A stretch of DNA of 64,000 nucleotides. Origin: Sycobia sp. Sy_11. Taxonomy: Eukaryota > Arthropoda > Insecta > Hymenoptera > Epichrysomallidae. Position numbers and translations under genes: made by a program. The stretch spans positions 6,911,001 through 6,975,000 of the forward strand of contig JACCIC010000003.1 in assembly GCA_018907035.1 (NCBI GenBank), in the 5' to 3' direction. Shown here in pieces: positions 35,240 through 47,944 of the stretch (its first letter is position 1; each line of letters begins with the position of its first letter). Below the pieces are notes generated by a model. That model was not told the DNA's origin, did no database searches, and worked only from the letters and a program-made list of their open reading frames with translations.

Positions 35240-35618
35240 AAACGCGTTGGATACTTCAAGGACATATATTACTCTTTCTTTAAAAGGTTAATATATATAA
35301 CTTTAAAATGGACATGCCGGTATTCCAAAAAATAAATTCAGGCTAGATTATCAAACAAACGGTGAACAACATCTTACAAATTAGAAATTTCGACAATAAT
35401 TTTCTCTTTCGTTAGAATGCAATTTGCATTGTTGACTGTGCAATGCGCATCAGCAGGAATATCCAGTTTGGAACGCCCGTGCGTCTCGTTATGCATCGAC
35501 AGGAGATAAAACGGGAGACGATACGCGTAAAAAAGAGCGAAAATAGGGAGAACGAACGGGGCAAACGTAGTCTTACACCAAATGTACGTGACAGGGCTTT
35601 TCGAGCATTCTCTCTCTT

Positions 35619-35640
35619 CTCTCTCTCTCTCTCTCTCTCT
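35619..35640. repeat. (CT)11 microsatellite
   Basis: 22 bases of perfect CT. Confidence 0.95.
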
Positions 35641-35884
35641 TCCACTCCTCCTCCCTCACTCAGAGACAGATCACGTATGTTCGAGTAGTTTTTCGAATTT
35701 TTTTTCACCCGCCCCTCTCCCGCTACCCTAACAAAGTTGTTCATCAAAAAGTTTGTACTTCGCGAACTCCTCCCCTTCCCCGACCCTCGACCCACTTGCC
35801 TTAGCTGGCAACGTGCCCCCCCCCCGTTGCTACTGCGGCGGCAACTTAATCGAAAAGTAAGATGTTCCTTCTCTTTCACTCTGT

Positions 35885-35907
35885 CTCTCTCTCTCTCTCT
35901 CTCTCTC
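35885..35907. repeat. (CT)11 microsatellite
   Basis: 23 bases of perfect CT. Confidence 0.95.
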
Positions 35908-36989
35908 AGTCCGCGACGCGCGGAGCGAAACTTCCCCAACGCGCTCGTAGACCATTTCGGACCATAAAGTCCACGCGTCCCGCTGAACAAAAACCCTTCG
36001 CTCTGCCCGTCGCTACCGCAGTCGCCGCAAGCTCGTCTCCTCTCTCGCTTTTTCAGCCGGCGGGGCTCTAACGACGCGGCGCGACGTCTTCAACCCCGCC
36101 CCCCCCCTCTAGCGGCCCCAGGCACCGCTCCAGCTTTTGTGCGCGTACGAAAGCGCGGTCGCGCATGCTAAAACGTCGTCGTGCCCGCCGCCCATTCCTT
36201 TTATTTTGGAATTCTGGCTCTTGCGATTGTCCGCCCGATGCGATTCTTACTTGTCTCCTCGCGCCCGCGGTCCCGAGTACGCCTCCTTTACGAAAACGGC
36301 GCGGCATCTGCGAATCGTCCCGCGCGCGCCGACGTCGACGCAGGCAGTTCGTTAAACTTATCGCTTCTGGATACATTTCAAGAGCGCGGCTGAAAACAAC
36401 CGAGGAATTAGTAAGTTATTGGTCTGGGATTAAATCTCGCGTTGCCGCAGTAGCGAGGTTGTCGTGCCGAGGCCGAGATCTCGCTTGGCCGCCGTCGAGC
36501 TCGATATTTAACGTATGTGAAGAATAAAAATTTAAATAAATGACGGTCTTCAGCTGTTTCTCGTAAACTTTGCTCTTCTTACGAAAGAAAATCTCTACTA
36601 AAAGCTTTTTTTGAGATTATCGCGATTACTGGAATTGCTATTTAATTATAAAAAATTTTAGTGAAAGCTTGGGGCGAATCTCAAGCGAATAATTCAACGG
36701 CACAATGTCGAGGCTAAATTGAAGACGGGACGCGAGTACTTCCCGATCTAGCGTCAATTAATTCGCCCGTAAATATTGCAATACAGATGCGCTAGACGTT
36801 CCGCTGCCGCAACGAAGCGCAATTCCATCGCGATTTGCCATTTTGCGACTTTTATTGATTCTCGATCAATGCCAATTCCAATTTCATAGGTCGCCCATTG
36901 ACCGTGAATATGCCTGAATTGATCGCTCGATCGTTGGAATGCAAATTGATCTAGCGTGTGATCTTTAACTACTATTATGTATTGTGTAG

Positions 36990-37013
36990 ATATATATATA
37001 TGTGTGTGTGTGC

Positions 37014-37057
<44 letters not shown>

Positions 37058-37069
37058 GTATATATATTT
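36990..37069. repeat. TA/GT/TA compound array
   Basis: A short AT run, six TG units, then (TA)18 at 37015-37050 and a degenerate tail. Confidence 0.95.
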
Positions 37070-38483
37070 AACAGTATATTTCTATTTTTCCATCTCTCAC
37101 ATGGAAAAAATGTTGTCAACGTTGACTTAAATCAATTAAAGTACCTAAGGTTGACCGAAAACCTATTGATCGTTGAAGAAAACAGTCTTAAGAACATTTA
37201 GATACACATAGTATATATGAGAACCATGAACTGAACTTAACATGTACTTTAAACAGCCTCAGTCACGTTTTATCTTCATGAATACAGAATATTTAAATAT
37301 ATGAAAAATATTTCATTTTGTCACTCAATTGCAAATGAACCTATTTATTAAATAACATAACATAAAAATTAGATTATGATAATATATCATTATCTCTTCG
37401 CTTAAATTCAAAATTTAGTTTATTTAGCTGTTATGGCTAATAAATTATGTTACTTGCACCATATTCGAGGAAAATAGAGGAGCAATTTAGGTCTACGTAA
37501 TTTTAACACGTGTAGGTATTAAGTAATGTAGCATGAATCGAGACATTTCGTGCTTGAGCATTTAGCTCAATTCGCATTTTTTCCCTCTTTAGTTCACCGA
37601 TAAAATAAAGGTTTCGCAACGCTTCCTCTCCCCTCGCCCAAGTAATCCCGTGCAAACATTGTTACACGACTCGGCAACGAACAAATTCATCGGACCGCTC
37701 GCATGAATTTCGCCTAAAACTCACATCTCTAAACAAAGTAACTATGACAAACAACCAAGGAGGGCACCGTCTCTGCCACTCCCCATCTCTCTCTTTCACT
37801 CCCTCACGTAGTCAAGAGTTTCTCCCCTCTCGACATGAGGCACCGAGAAACTCCTCTCCGTTGGCCACTCGAAGAAACTTCGGCACCTACACCCACCTCC
37901 TATATTCTCTCGTTCCTCCGCACGCCGCGGCGCGCCACTGCTCGGTACACGAATGACAAACAAATTTATTGTCTCACGCATATATGTATACCTTGGATTT
38001 CTACCGTGTATAATAAGTCGCAGTACGGTGTGCGTGCAGAGGATGCAATAAATCAAATAAAATGTGACTGTTACAACTGTGCGTAAAGTAAGAAAAAAAT
38101 AGCCAACGGATTTTCATAGTAATTCGAATCGAAAATACGAGAGTGAAAAAACAATTTTTTCGTTTCTCCTTGAAATTTACGAACGCAAAGAAGATTTAGA
38201 CGCGTGCTACATAGTTGATTTTCTAATCTGCGAATAAAAGACCAAGCGTTAGACAAAGTTTCTTTCTTTCCCCCACTCCACAACTTTATCTTTATGCGAC
38301 GTTTATCGAAAAACTCCGGTAATCGTCTCGAACTCCTTCGTTTATACCCACTCTCTATTTCTCTTTCCTTTTTCTTTCTTTCTTTCTTCTTTTTTTATTT
38401 TTTGTTTTTTGTTAATTTCGCGCACAGAAACGCTAACGAGGAATTATTAACTTCTCCAAGTTCGAGCAAATTTTCCAGAGAAC
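37070..38483. other. AT-rich unique DNA
   Basis: 37100-37620 is AT-rich. 37620-37950 is balanced. A T-rich run lies at 38358-38415. No gene is supported. Confidence 0.5.
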
Positions 38484-38502
38484 GAGAGAGAGAGAGAGAG
38501 AG
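38484..38502. repeat. (GA)9 microsatellite
   Basis: 19 bases of perfect GA, continuing after one C into further GA. Confidence 0.93.
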
Positions 38503-38880
38503 CGAGAGAGAGGGAGGTGGAGAGGGACGGGACGGCGAGAAAATCCTGCAGGTTGCCCCGCCGTAAATGCGAACGGGGGAAGGGAGGGAACGGAGAGGGA
38601 AACATTAGACTTAATATGCACTTTGGGAATAAGTTCGCCAGCCGCGTGCCTAACGCGCGAGAATCCCGGAGACGTTATGGAGAATAACAAGTATACACGC
38701 CCGGCGACCTCGCACGCTCGCAGCTTGATAAAAGTTTCGCCGGGGGTCGGCGGAGGGGGAGGGGGCGTAACGCCGAAAATGTATTTCCCATATAATATCT
38801 AGCGAGCGAGCTGGTCGGGTGAATCAAGAGGTATAGAGGGAGTGCGCGCGCGTGCACTCGTGTTTCAGTATCGTTTTTTA
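38503..38880. other. GC-rich unique DNA
   Basis: CpG- and G-rich sequence with a short CG alternation at 38842-38851. Confidence 0.45.
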
Positions 38881-39920
38881 AATTATTACTCAGCGAAAAC
38901 AACTACCAAACATAATAGCAATGCACCATTTAACGTTTGCCATATTGGTGAAAGATCGTGAAAATTATGTTAACCCTGCGTTTTTTTCTATTCTTTATAA
39001 AAGATAATAGTCGTCTGAATTGATAACTGTTGGCAATGAAGCTACTGAAATTTAACGAATAATTACGAACTGAATTTTTAATGTGTTATATTAAATTTAA
39101 CAAGTAGTTTGATCGGCAATAGGACCATTCTTATTAGTAGATGTCGGAATAATGGTTTATTTCCACACACGGACAGACACCCGTCTGGGGTTAACTTTCT
39201 AACCTTTAGATTTATCTAAAAGACCAGTATTGTAAAAATCGAAAAAAGCTCCACGTGTCAAAATTGTCCAGAAAGCAACACCTCCAGATTTCCAAAAACA
39301 AAAAAGAATTAAATAAAGAATAAACACCATTTAAACTTGATATATTGATTTATCGACAAGCATCTCGTGAATCGTATCTGCACCAGCGTAAAAAACTTGC
39401 ACACGAAAAAAAGGCGCGTATACGTCATTGTTGGAATAACCAATAAATAATCTATAAAAATAAAAGGCTAATTTTCGTATATCATATTTTCGAAACATGT
39501 TTTTATATAAAAGCTTATATAAAATTCAAAACATAACCATCATACGAAGGCTGGTTAACACCGGCAAGCTTTACAAACGATTTTCGCAAGTAATAAAGCG
39601 ACATGTAAATCTTTATAAATAATTTTTATACATTAGTAGCAAAGTTTATCTAATAAATAATTTTTCATTTATGAGTTTCCTAAAAATATTAGTATTGTAT
39701 ACCTTCACAGAGGTTTCACCTATTACTGAAAAAAAATTTATTAAAAATCTACTGCGAGAATACAATAAACGGCATAGGTAATCACTTTAATTATTCGATT
39801 AAACGTGAAAAAAAAATAGATCGACACGTCTAAGTCGAGAAATCACAATGACCGTGTCCCAACGTTAACCTTCAAACGAGATTTTACCGCATTGTTACGA
39901 AAGTCCTTTGAATATACAAT
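38881..39920. other. AT-rich unique block
   Basis: More than 1 kb of AT-rich DNA without any dinucleotide array, unusual for this window. It contains a perfect 10-bp hairpin (39501-39524). No terminal inverted repeats or frames that would indicate a mobile element were seen. Confidence 0.55.
39501..39524. repeat. Perfect 10-bp inverted repeat, 4-base loop
   Basis: TTTTATATAA, loop AAGC, then TTATATAAAA. All stem pairs are A-T, so as RNA it would be weak. Confidence 0.8.
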
Positions 39921-40469
39921 TAAACGTCGATTTGCAAACGAGGCGAGAGAGTTAGAGAGGGCGAGGGTGAAAGAGAAAGAAGATTGAAAAGCCGCTTGAA
40001 AGTACCGGAGCGGACGCGTTAAAGAAACACAGAGAGTACTCGAGAATGAACCACCACTAAGAATCTTTAATCCAATCAGTCAAGGTCATAAAAGTCACCC
40101 TTAATGGGCGAACCTCGGAGCCCTCCACGCGAGGCTCTTCACTAAAGTGCCGGTGACGCCAAAGAGAGAACGAGCGACCGAGCGGGAAGGAGATAGAGAA
40201 TTCTCCATACCCTCCCCCCTCACCCCGCTGGCGTACCCCGAACGACAACGGCGGCAACGACAACGAAGGGGTTTAAAGTGCCCGCCAGACGCTGCTCCAG
40301 GATCGAGAAGGGGTGGACGGGTATATGCGCGAGCGTGCGTCTATATAGCACATGCAAAGGAGGCGAGGGAACGTTTAAAGCTACCCCGACAATCAAATTT
40401 CAGGGCTCGTTCGATCGAGTGCGCACGATTATGAATGCGTATTTGTGTATGCATATATATGAAAAGAGG

Positions 40470-40473
<4 letters not shown>

Positions 40474-40500
<27 letters not shown>
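40474..40500. repeat. (GA)13 microsatellite
   Basis: 27 bases of perfect GA. Confidence 0.96.
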
Positions 40501-40595
40501 CGGGACGCATGGTCGCATAAATCAGAGTAGACGCGCGCCCTTTTAGGTGGCTGTGTATTCGCAAAGAACACTGCACGTTGTCGTCGCAACAATAT

Positions 40596-40646
40596 TATTA
40601 ACAGCACTTGAAGATATTAACAGCGATATTAACAGCACTTGAAGAT
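40596..40646. repeat. 31-bp tandem duplication
   Basis: The 20-mer starting TATTAACAGCACTTG at 40596 recurs exactly at 40627. The 11 bases between the copies repeat part of the same unit. Confidence 0.88.
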
Positions 40647-40653
40647 GAGACTC

Positions 40654-40678
40654 TATATATATATATATATATATATAT
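40654..40678. repeat. (TA)12 microsatellite
   Basis: 25 bases of perfect TA, only 8 bases after the tandem duplication. Confidence 0.96.
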
Positions 40679-41585
40679 GAGCTGCGTAATCCCTTATTGA
40701 TGCAATCAGCGTCGCGCGCAATCCTTGTGTATATACATCACAGCAGCAACAGATGCGAGCCTGTGCACGCGACGTGCGGACGTATTCGCTATTTCTGTGA
40801 TTTTTCCCCACAAGCGAAACGCTACGTGATACCTACCTAGCTTAATGGCACCTGGAACTGGATACCTCGCGCACGGAACAGCGGGCGGGGACGATGCTAC
40901 GCTATTCCCTGTACGAAGTTTCCAATTCGCGCTAACGTCGATAGGACGTTCCAAGGATCGGAAGCCCGAAATAAAGAAGGAATTAAATGTTTGACAGCCG
41001 CCTGCGTATTCGCTCGAGAAATTCGTATTCCTCCGTTCCAAGGCTCGGCGCCGCGGGATGGACGCGATCGACAGCCAGTACTTTTGGCGGGTCCAAGCAA
41101 GGAAAGGGCAGGGCGCCTGGCGCATTCCTAGACGCTCTCGCGCGCTTTTTTCCCGGGCGTGCGTCGACGCGGCTCGCGGCACGCGAATTCGTCGCGCGAT
41201 GATGCGACCGCGACAGGCACTCGGACGCTTATTCTGACCAAGAGAGATAGGTGCACTAGATATGTCTCGGCGCGCAGGCAAATTAATCGCGTTTCGTGCG
41301 TAAACGTTGGGATGAGCGAGCGCTGGTTCTCATTAGAATGCGCCGTCATTGCGTTTTAGAGTGCGCGCGGACTCGCTATTCCAAGACGGGAACACTTTGA
41401 GATATGTATGCATATAGAAAAAGGCAAACATATATATGGCCAAAATCTTCTGAATAACACTATTTCTGTTCAATTAACTTTCCACAACTTCGATTCTGGC
41501 CTCTCTTAGCGCCTGAGATTCCTCTTCCCCACCATCCCATCTTCTATCTCGGGCTCACTTGCTTCTACTAAGGATCGTCCTTTCT

Positions 41586-41907
<322 letters not shown>

Positions 41908-41951
<44 letters not shown>
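41908..41951. repeat. (AT)22 microsatellite
   Basis: 44 bases of perfect AT joined to the GA tract that begins at 41953. Confidence 0.98.
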
Positions 41952-41952
<1 letters not shown>

Positions 41953-41953
<1 letters not shown>

Positions 41954-41977
41954 AGAGAGAGAGATAGAGGAAGTGAG

Positions 41978-42029
<52 letters not shown>
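41953..42029. repeat. (GA)n array, perfect at 41980-42029
   Basis: A short GA/GATA stretch, then (GA)25. It is inverted relative to the CT array 300 bases upstream. Confidence 0.97.
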
Positions 42030-42033
<4 letters not shown>

Positions 42034-42278
42034 ATCACACAACCCGCAAAATTTGTGGCTATATTAAGAAACGACGTGGTCGAAATAACGGGAAGAAAAG
42101 GCCAAACAAGAAGAAGGAAGGGGTGGGGAAGAGAAAAATTGGGAGTAAGAACTACTGCTTAATTAGCGGTACAGATATTGTGCAACTTATATTATTATGA
42201 TCATTCTTATTATTTGATGAATTTTGAGATTGAAATAGATTTTAATCTTTTAATTGCAAATAATTCTACTCGTACCGA

Positions 42279-42301
42279 GAAATAGAAATAGAAATAGAAA
42301 T
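42279..42301. repeat. (GAAATA)4 hexanucleotide repeat
   Basis: 23 bases, almost four copies. Confidence 0.9.
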
Positions 42302-42481
42302 TTCCCGTCAACGGCTAATACTAAAACCTTGTCGCACGCACGCCCTATATATAAAGTCCTAATTACACTTTCGTCTCTCTCCCTCTCAAAAAATACTAAA
42401 CACGAGAGAGCGACAGATATAACGGAAAGGACTGAAAGGGGCTATAGCAGAAAAGTAAACAATGAAACCCTCAGATGCTTC

Positions 42482-42543
42482 GTGGGTGTGGGTGTGTATG
42501 TCTGTATGTCTGTCTGTGTGTATGTGTGTGCGCGCGCGCGCGC
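42482..42543. repeat. Degenerate TG tract ending in (GC)7
   Basis: About 48 bases of imperfect TG, then alternating GC at 42530-42543. Nearly the whole tract is alternating purine-pyrimidine, with Z-DNA potential. Confidence 0.85.
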
Positions 42544-43026
42544 CCAGGCGTGTGTGAACGGGGCTTAAAGGTCGTCATCCCCGTCCTTTCTTCCCCCACA
42601 TCCCACCCCGTACCCTCGTAACACAGAGAGAATGCGAGGCCGACGTCCTTTGCGCCGGCAGCCTTTCATTTTCGCGGCCCAGGCACGGGTGAATTCAACA
42701 GTTCCGGCTTTTCGCCGCGCTCCACGAGAATGCCGGTCGACGTGCAGACTGAAAGGGGAGGGGAAGGGGAGGAGGGTGGTTTTCAGCCGCGGGAGCCGGC
42801 TGCAAAGTTTTCCACCCCGCTCCTCCCTGGCTGTATGTGTGTATCTTGTGCTTATATCCCCTCTCTGTTTTTCTTTTTCCTTTTTTTTTGGACAAAGATG
42901 GGGAGAAAAAAGCTGAATTTCGAGTTTTCGACAGAGGGTCTACGGGATGAACGTATTGTGTTTCTTTCAAGTACGTGCAACGTAATTTTAGCTGGAAGAA
43001 CCGACGTAATTTGGTGCAATACGAAC

Positions 43027-43029
<3 letters not shown>

Positions 43030-43083
<54 letters not shown>
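43030..43083. repeat. (TA)27 microsatellite
   Basis: 54 bases of perfect TA. Confidence 0.98.
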
Positions 43084-43084
<1 letters not shown>

Positions 43085-43701
43085 TCAATTCTCGTGCACA
43101 AGTTGAAGGGGTTTTTAGGATTAGCCCCCTGGAAGAGGAAGAGGGGCTCGCTTTTAAACGCTGCTCTTTAAAGGTGAGAGAGGATAACAAAGGATTTATC
43201 AGATGGTAAGAGAAAAATTTCGAGTAACTAATTGTACCTTGGAATTTAGCAAAGAGGACGAGATGGGAGGTAATTCATGAATTTTCTAAAATTTAGTCGA
43301 CTGCTTGAATATAAATAACGTAAGGTTAGCGACGATTTCGCTCTTCTTATCGCACTTTGGCATAGTAATAGCATGTTAGAAAATTCAAAACCTACCTGTT
43401 TCCATACAGTCAATATTTAAAAATGAATAAAATAAAACAACATAACCATTTATGAATTTTAGTGTTTTCAAAGAAAAAATAACGATGGATGTATGCTTCC
43501 ATTGGAAAATTTACATTTTATACATTTATATTTTTTCAGTGTGCAAAAATCTCCCCCCGTACCCTGCGGCTAAAATCCGAAAGACTTCGTAATAATAATA
43601 CAATAATAATAATATAAAAGATTGCCTCGCCTCGGGTTATTTTTGCGTGCGAGCGTACGCCAAGCGTCCTGTTCGACTAAATGAAATTCCCAGATCGATA
43701 C
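43084..43701. other. Mostly AT-rich unique DNA
   Basis: About 620 bases with a TAA-rich patch at 43590-43614. No gene is supported. Confidence 0.5.

Positions 43702-43758
<57 letters not shown>
43702..43758. repeat. (AT)4-5/(TG)24 compound array
   Basis: A short AT run leads directly into 48 bases of perfect TG (43711-43758). Confidence 0.97.
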
Positions 43759-43763
<5 letters not shown>

Positions 43764-43888
43764 TGTATGTATATATGTGTTTCTCTTTTCATGCGTCGCC
43801 GCCCACCATCGAGCATCGCTCGCGTCGCAAAAGTTCATCATTTTCTCGGGGGGTAAATGCTGCGGGACAGGTGGGGTGGAATCGGGAA

Positions 43889-43896
<8 letters not shown>

Positions 43897-43940
<44 letters not shown>
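43897..43940. repeat. (AG)22 microsatellite
   Basis: 44 bases of perfect AG, 138 bases after the TG array. Confidence 0.98.
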
Positions 43941-43945
<5 letters not shown>

Positions 43946-44204
43946 TAGGTCCCTCGTATAGAAAAAGAAGCGTAAAGGATGGGGACAACAGAAAGGGGGT
44001 CAGACTCTGGCTCCCGCCACAACCTATCTCTCTCTCTCCCTTTTATACCCCCTTTCCTTCCACCACCCGGCGCATATTAATCGAGCACGTCAACGCGATC
44101 CGCATCCGACGAGAGGGAAGATAATGACATTTCTCTGTACGCTTCGGCGCGTATCGCCGCGACGTGTACCGGACTATGCGGGGGGAGAGAGTGAGAGAGA
44201 GAGT

Positions 44205-44231
44205 GGGGAGGGGGGAGAAAGTGAGGGAGGG
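44205..44231 (+). other. Candidate G-quadruplex
   Basis: Four G-runs (G4, G6, G3, G3) with loops of 1, 9 and 1 bases. Another G6 lies 20 bases upstream. Confidence 0.5.
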
Positions 44232-45158
44232 CAAAAGCTGCTGCGGCTCCCCGAGCGAAAACGCAGAGAAATATAAAATTAGAAAATAGATTACAAAATA
44301 GATTTAAAAAAAAGGGTGGAAAGAGGGCATACGTGCGTAAAAGGGTCGTACAAAGGACGTAAATCTGATTCCGTCCCTTTTTTTCCTGGCACAATCGCGT
44401 ACCGGTACCGCCTCTGTATATACAAGCATATATACCTTTAGGGCATCGAGCGAGGCGGCGCGATTTCGCGATCGAGCCCAAGTATGCGATACCCCCTCCC
44501 CACTCCCAACTCCTTTCTATCCGCTGCCCCATCTCCGACTTTCTCCCGCACCTCCACCCCCTCCGGCCACGCGTCACCGTCCCCTTTCTATTCTACGGGA
44601 AGAACAATCAGTCACTCGGGGAGACGTACCGCTACGCCCCCACCCCCCGAAATCCCGTGCTTCGTAATGCAACCGAACGAAGGGACCAGCCGCGCCCCGG
44701 ACGAGATATAAAAAAGTTCGACCTTTGCCTTCTGCAGCGTCACCCATCTGCTCCACCCCCTTTTTTCATTTTACCAGTTCTTACGAACGTGGAGGATCGC
44801 GTCTTAAGACGGTGGGTCGGGGGGCGAGAGAGGCGGGGGGGTGGTTAATTTCATCGGTGGAATGGAATTTTGTTTTCGAGCCCGGTGTTCTAAGTCGAGC
44901 AGTTTGCCTCTCACAGGCGAAGGCCCGAAGGAATCTTTGGGGCGCCGTCGAGGAAAGTATCTCATCGTTTGATTTGGAAGTTTGACGAAGTGCGGGGGCC
45001 CCTGATTACAGGCTGCTTATTTCCCAAACAGTTTGCCGACGCTTGAGCGAACGGTGTAAAATAAGCCCCTTTTTCCTCGTCCGCAAAACGTGCGATTCTT
45101 GTATATCCGTTAGAAAACCTATAAGCGATTGGTAGGTAAATCGATCCATTCTTTTTCG

Positions 45159-45174
45159 TTTTTTTTTTTTTTTT
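45159..45174 (+). repeat. T16 homopolymer
   Basis: 16 uninterrupted T. It could mark the end of an old retroposed copy read from the minus strand, but no target duplication was found. Confidence 0.9.
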
Positions 45175-45519
45175 CTTAAAACTACAGTTAAAAATTCGAT
45201 TGTCCTCAATGAGAACGCTAAGAAAAGCACTCGGCGCTTCCGCTGAATCGCCGATACCCCGAAACGCCGCGTAACGTCTCCGCGAACCCGCGCTGGTTTC
45301 GCGCGGGTCCAAAAGCATACGGCAGCGTTTCCGCGTAACGTGGAGCACGGCGCGCCTGATTTAGCACGAGCGGAGGGTCGATATTTCCTTCGATTCGGTC
45401 GATCGGGGGGGGGACTTTGTGCGGAGAGTTGAATAAATATATCCATCTTGTACGCGTCTATATGTATTTTGTAAGCCAAGCCGAAACATGACGTAGGAGG
45501 GAAAAAAAGAAACAGTAGA

Positions 45520-45524
<5 letters not shown>

Positions 45525-45554
<30 letters not shown>

Positions 45555-45572
45555 TACACACACACACACACA
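45525..45572. repeat. (CT)13/(AC)8 compound array
   Basis: Perfect CT at 45525-45551, then CACAT, then AC to 45572. Confidence 0.96.
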
Positions 45573-45645
45573 AACGCAGACTACGAGAAAAATCGATTTC
45601 CTACGTCCGAAAACTAGCGAGGTTTAATCAAAGAAAGAGAGAGAG

Positions 45646-45650
<5 letters not shown>

Positions 45651-45679
<29 letters not shown>
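45651..45679. repeat. (AG)14 microsatellite
   Basis: 29 bases of perfect AG, inverted relative to the CT array 99 bases upstream. Confidence 0.96.
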
Positions 45680-45682
<3 letters not shown>

Positions 45683-47416
45683 TGACAGAGAGAGGTTACC
45701 TCCTCGATTTTAGCCGAATGGTCTTTAATTAACCCTCGGCTTTGGGCATGGCCAGAGTTAACCCCTCTCCGTTATCTCGATCGGAGCAGAGGGGGACGAG
45801 AGAAGGTGGATGATTGGGTGGGCAGGGGACAGGGGTGAGGAGAACGGGATAGAAGAGACCGGGAACCATTACCTAGCGGATTTTGGTTACACGGGCCGCG
45901 CGCTTGCGCTCGGGCTATCCGAAGAGAAATAGGAGAGATGGTTTTTGAGGTTTTCTCTTATCGCAGTCCAATGAGGGTGGTAGGGGATGTCTTGGGTCCG
46001 CGCGATAAATCAATCTCATCCCCCCTGTGTTAAATCTCTCTCTCCCTCTCTCCCTCTCTTGCTCTCGTCGACCGATTGTACGCCGGCTAATTGAAATTGT
46101 AAACAAGTTGTTTCGGGGTGGAAAACAATGATCTCTTCGTTTTAGTATTTTAATGGGTCCGGAAAATTGTATTACACTAGTTTTTTTTACGTAATTACAA
46201 TTATTTTCAAGTTTAATGACCTGTTTTAATTTGTAATTACCTTATGTGGTTTAAATTAATTGAAATGTTCGAGCTTCAGATTGAAAATTTGCGATGCATC
46301 GTGCGAATTCGAAAATAAACGATGTTAAATAATACTTAATTACAATCAATCAAAATTATAATTTTTAATTATGAAATGCGTTGTTTATTTAACCCAGACA
46401 TGTAAGGGTGAATTAATATTAATTGTTGTAATTATTTTACTGAAAATAATTCTTTATGTAATTATTGCTCTCTCAGTTCATCTTTAATTTATACTATACA
46501 GAAATAAACAAACGAGAATGGCGATAGGGTAAAAACGGAAATAAAAAACAAAATGCTTCTCCATATTCAATGGATTATTAATTTAATTCGCCATAATAAA
46601 CATATTCTATACTACGGAATTGTACAAACTAGAGATTATTTACTACGTCAAAGTACACTTTCTTCAAAATCTCGCTCCCTTTGTTACGAATCATAAAACT
46701 CCCATACTTGTGCTCTGTTTCCCTATTACTCCCGCAGTTCTTGCGCCTACGAGGAGGCCGATGCGATACACGAAATTGGAATAGGGAAAAAATTCGGACG
46801 CAAGATAGGGACAGAGAGATGAAGAGAGCGTGTGAGAAAAAACAAGAGAAAGAGGGGAGATAAAAGTACGAAAAAAGTCATGGAAAGAACAGAGTAAATT
46901 ACTCCTAGTGGGCAGGAGGGGAAGAAGTCCACGGGGAATGATGAACACAGAAATGTCGGAAAGATGAATAGAGCCCGCGGGTGTGGTAGCAGTTGTAGTA
47001 AAAGTAGTAGATTTGAAGGCTATGCTAACTCCTCCTCTCCCTAGTCTAAGAAAATGATATGGAGGTCAGCTGCCGCTCTCTGTGTCTCTCTCTCTCTCTC
47101 TGTCTCTCTCTGATATATGTTCTCACTGCAGGAACTTTGAAAGGTGCCGCGTCCCAGACTATTTGGAATCGCAAAGCGCCAGAATGATTGTAGTATATTG
47201 CTTTTGCCGCCTTCTCTCTCTGTATATTTTTTTCTTTATATAAACAACACATCGACGTCAATTAGCGTATTTAAAATTTCAATCTTTTATTTTATTCAAA
47301 CTGGACAATGCGTTAAAGTTCTAACGGTGCAATGTTCATCAAATTTCCAGTGAAAGCAATATATATGTAGTAGTTTATATTATTTGTATGTTACATATAA
47401 ATAATAATTGTTTTTG

Positions 47417-47418
<2 letters not shown>
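45680..47418. other. Mixed then AT-rich unique DNA
   Basis: 45700-46080 is balanced. 46130-46680 is AT-rich and holds the TAATTA cluster. 46780-46940 is purine-rich. 47060-47110 is CT-rich. No gene is supported. Confidence 0.5.
46192..46464. promoter_or_regulatory. Cluster of six TAATTA homeodomain-type sites
   Basis: TAATTA at 46192, 46234, 46337, 46366, 46429 and 46459, with extra TTAATT-type words between. By hand estimate about one would be expected in 273 bases of this composition. TAATTA is the classic Antennapedia/paired-class core. Function is inference. Confidence 0.3.

Positions 47419-47457
<39 letters not shown>
47419..47457. repeat. (TA)19 microsatellite
   Basis: 39 bases of perfect TA. 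Confidence 0.97.
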
Positions 47458-47459
<2 letters not shown>

Positions 47460-47886
47460 TTTATTAAGCCAGAAAATAATAATAACCTAACTTTCCAAAT
47501 GCTAAAATTAAGCATTATGAAAACTAAATAAACGGCTAACCAGGAATTTGCGTTCGCTAGTCGAAACAGTATCGGGAAAATCAAAGTGTTTTAAGATATA
47601 CTTGGAACTATAACCGGCAAATCAAGTAAATACATTGGTCGTCTTGTCGGTCGATAAATTAAATATTTTAAGTGCTTTATTCTTGTCGCCGTCTCTGCAT
47701 CGGCTGCCGTTCGACTTCTGTTAAATATACTGCTCGAGATCTGTTACTATATCGATCGATTTGCAGGAATTTTAAGCGCTTTTTCAATCGCCCGGCAACG
47801 AATAAAAATAATGACCTCGATGCATATTGGTATAAATATAAATTGTATACAAGTTCGTTTGATTTTTTGGCGATACTACTATTTTC
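47458..47886. other. AT-rich unique DNA
   Basis: About 430 bases of unique DNA between two TA arrays. Nothing recognised. Confidence 0.5.

Positions 47887-47942
<56 letters not shown>
47887..47942. repeat. (TA)n array, one interruption
   Basis: TA at 47887-47901, one G, then (TA)20 to 47942. Confidence 0.97.

Positions 47943-47944
<2 letters not shown>

Larger units (their letters stand above)
35240..36989. other. Mixed DNA with a CpG-rich core
   Basis: (CT)11 arrays lie at 35619-35640 and 35885-35907. 35700-36500 is GC-rich, with C10 at 35816-35825 and C9 at 36099-36107. 36520-36960 is more AT-rich. Overlapping frames on both strands are unconvincing. Confidence 0.5.
42030..43029. other. 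Mixed unique DNA
   Basis: It holds the GAAATA hexamer repeat, a degenerate TG tract ending in a 14-base GC alternation (42530-42543), and CpG-rich sequence at 42560-42830. No gene is supported. Confidence 0.5.
43941..45524. other. Mixed, partly CpG-rich unique DNA
   Basis: It holds a G-run cluster at 44205-44231, GC-rich sequence at 44440-45020 and 45210-45420, a T16 run at 45159-45174 and G9 at 45405-45413. Frames of up to 187 codons are minus-strand repeat shadows or unrecognised. Confidence 0.5.

Noticed and set aside
36837..36844. GCCATTTT as a Pho site (also GCCATATT at 38939)
   Set aside because: Several such 8-mers are expected by chance in 64 kb, and neither is clustered with other sites.
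38881..39920. AT-rich microsatellite-free block as a possible transposon insertion
   Set aside because: I saw no terminal inverted or direct repeats, no target duplication and no transposase-like frame at its edges.
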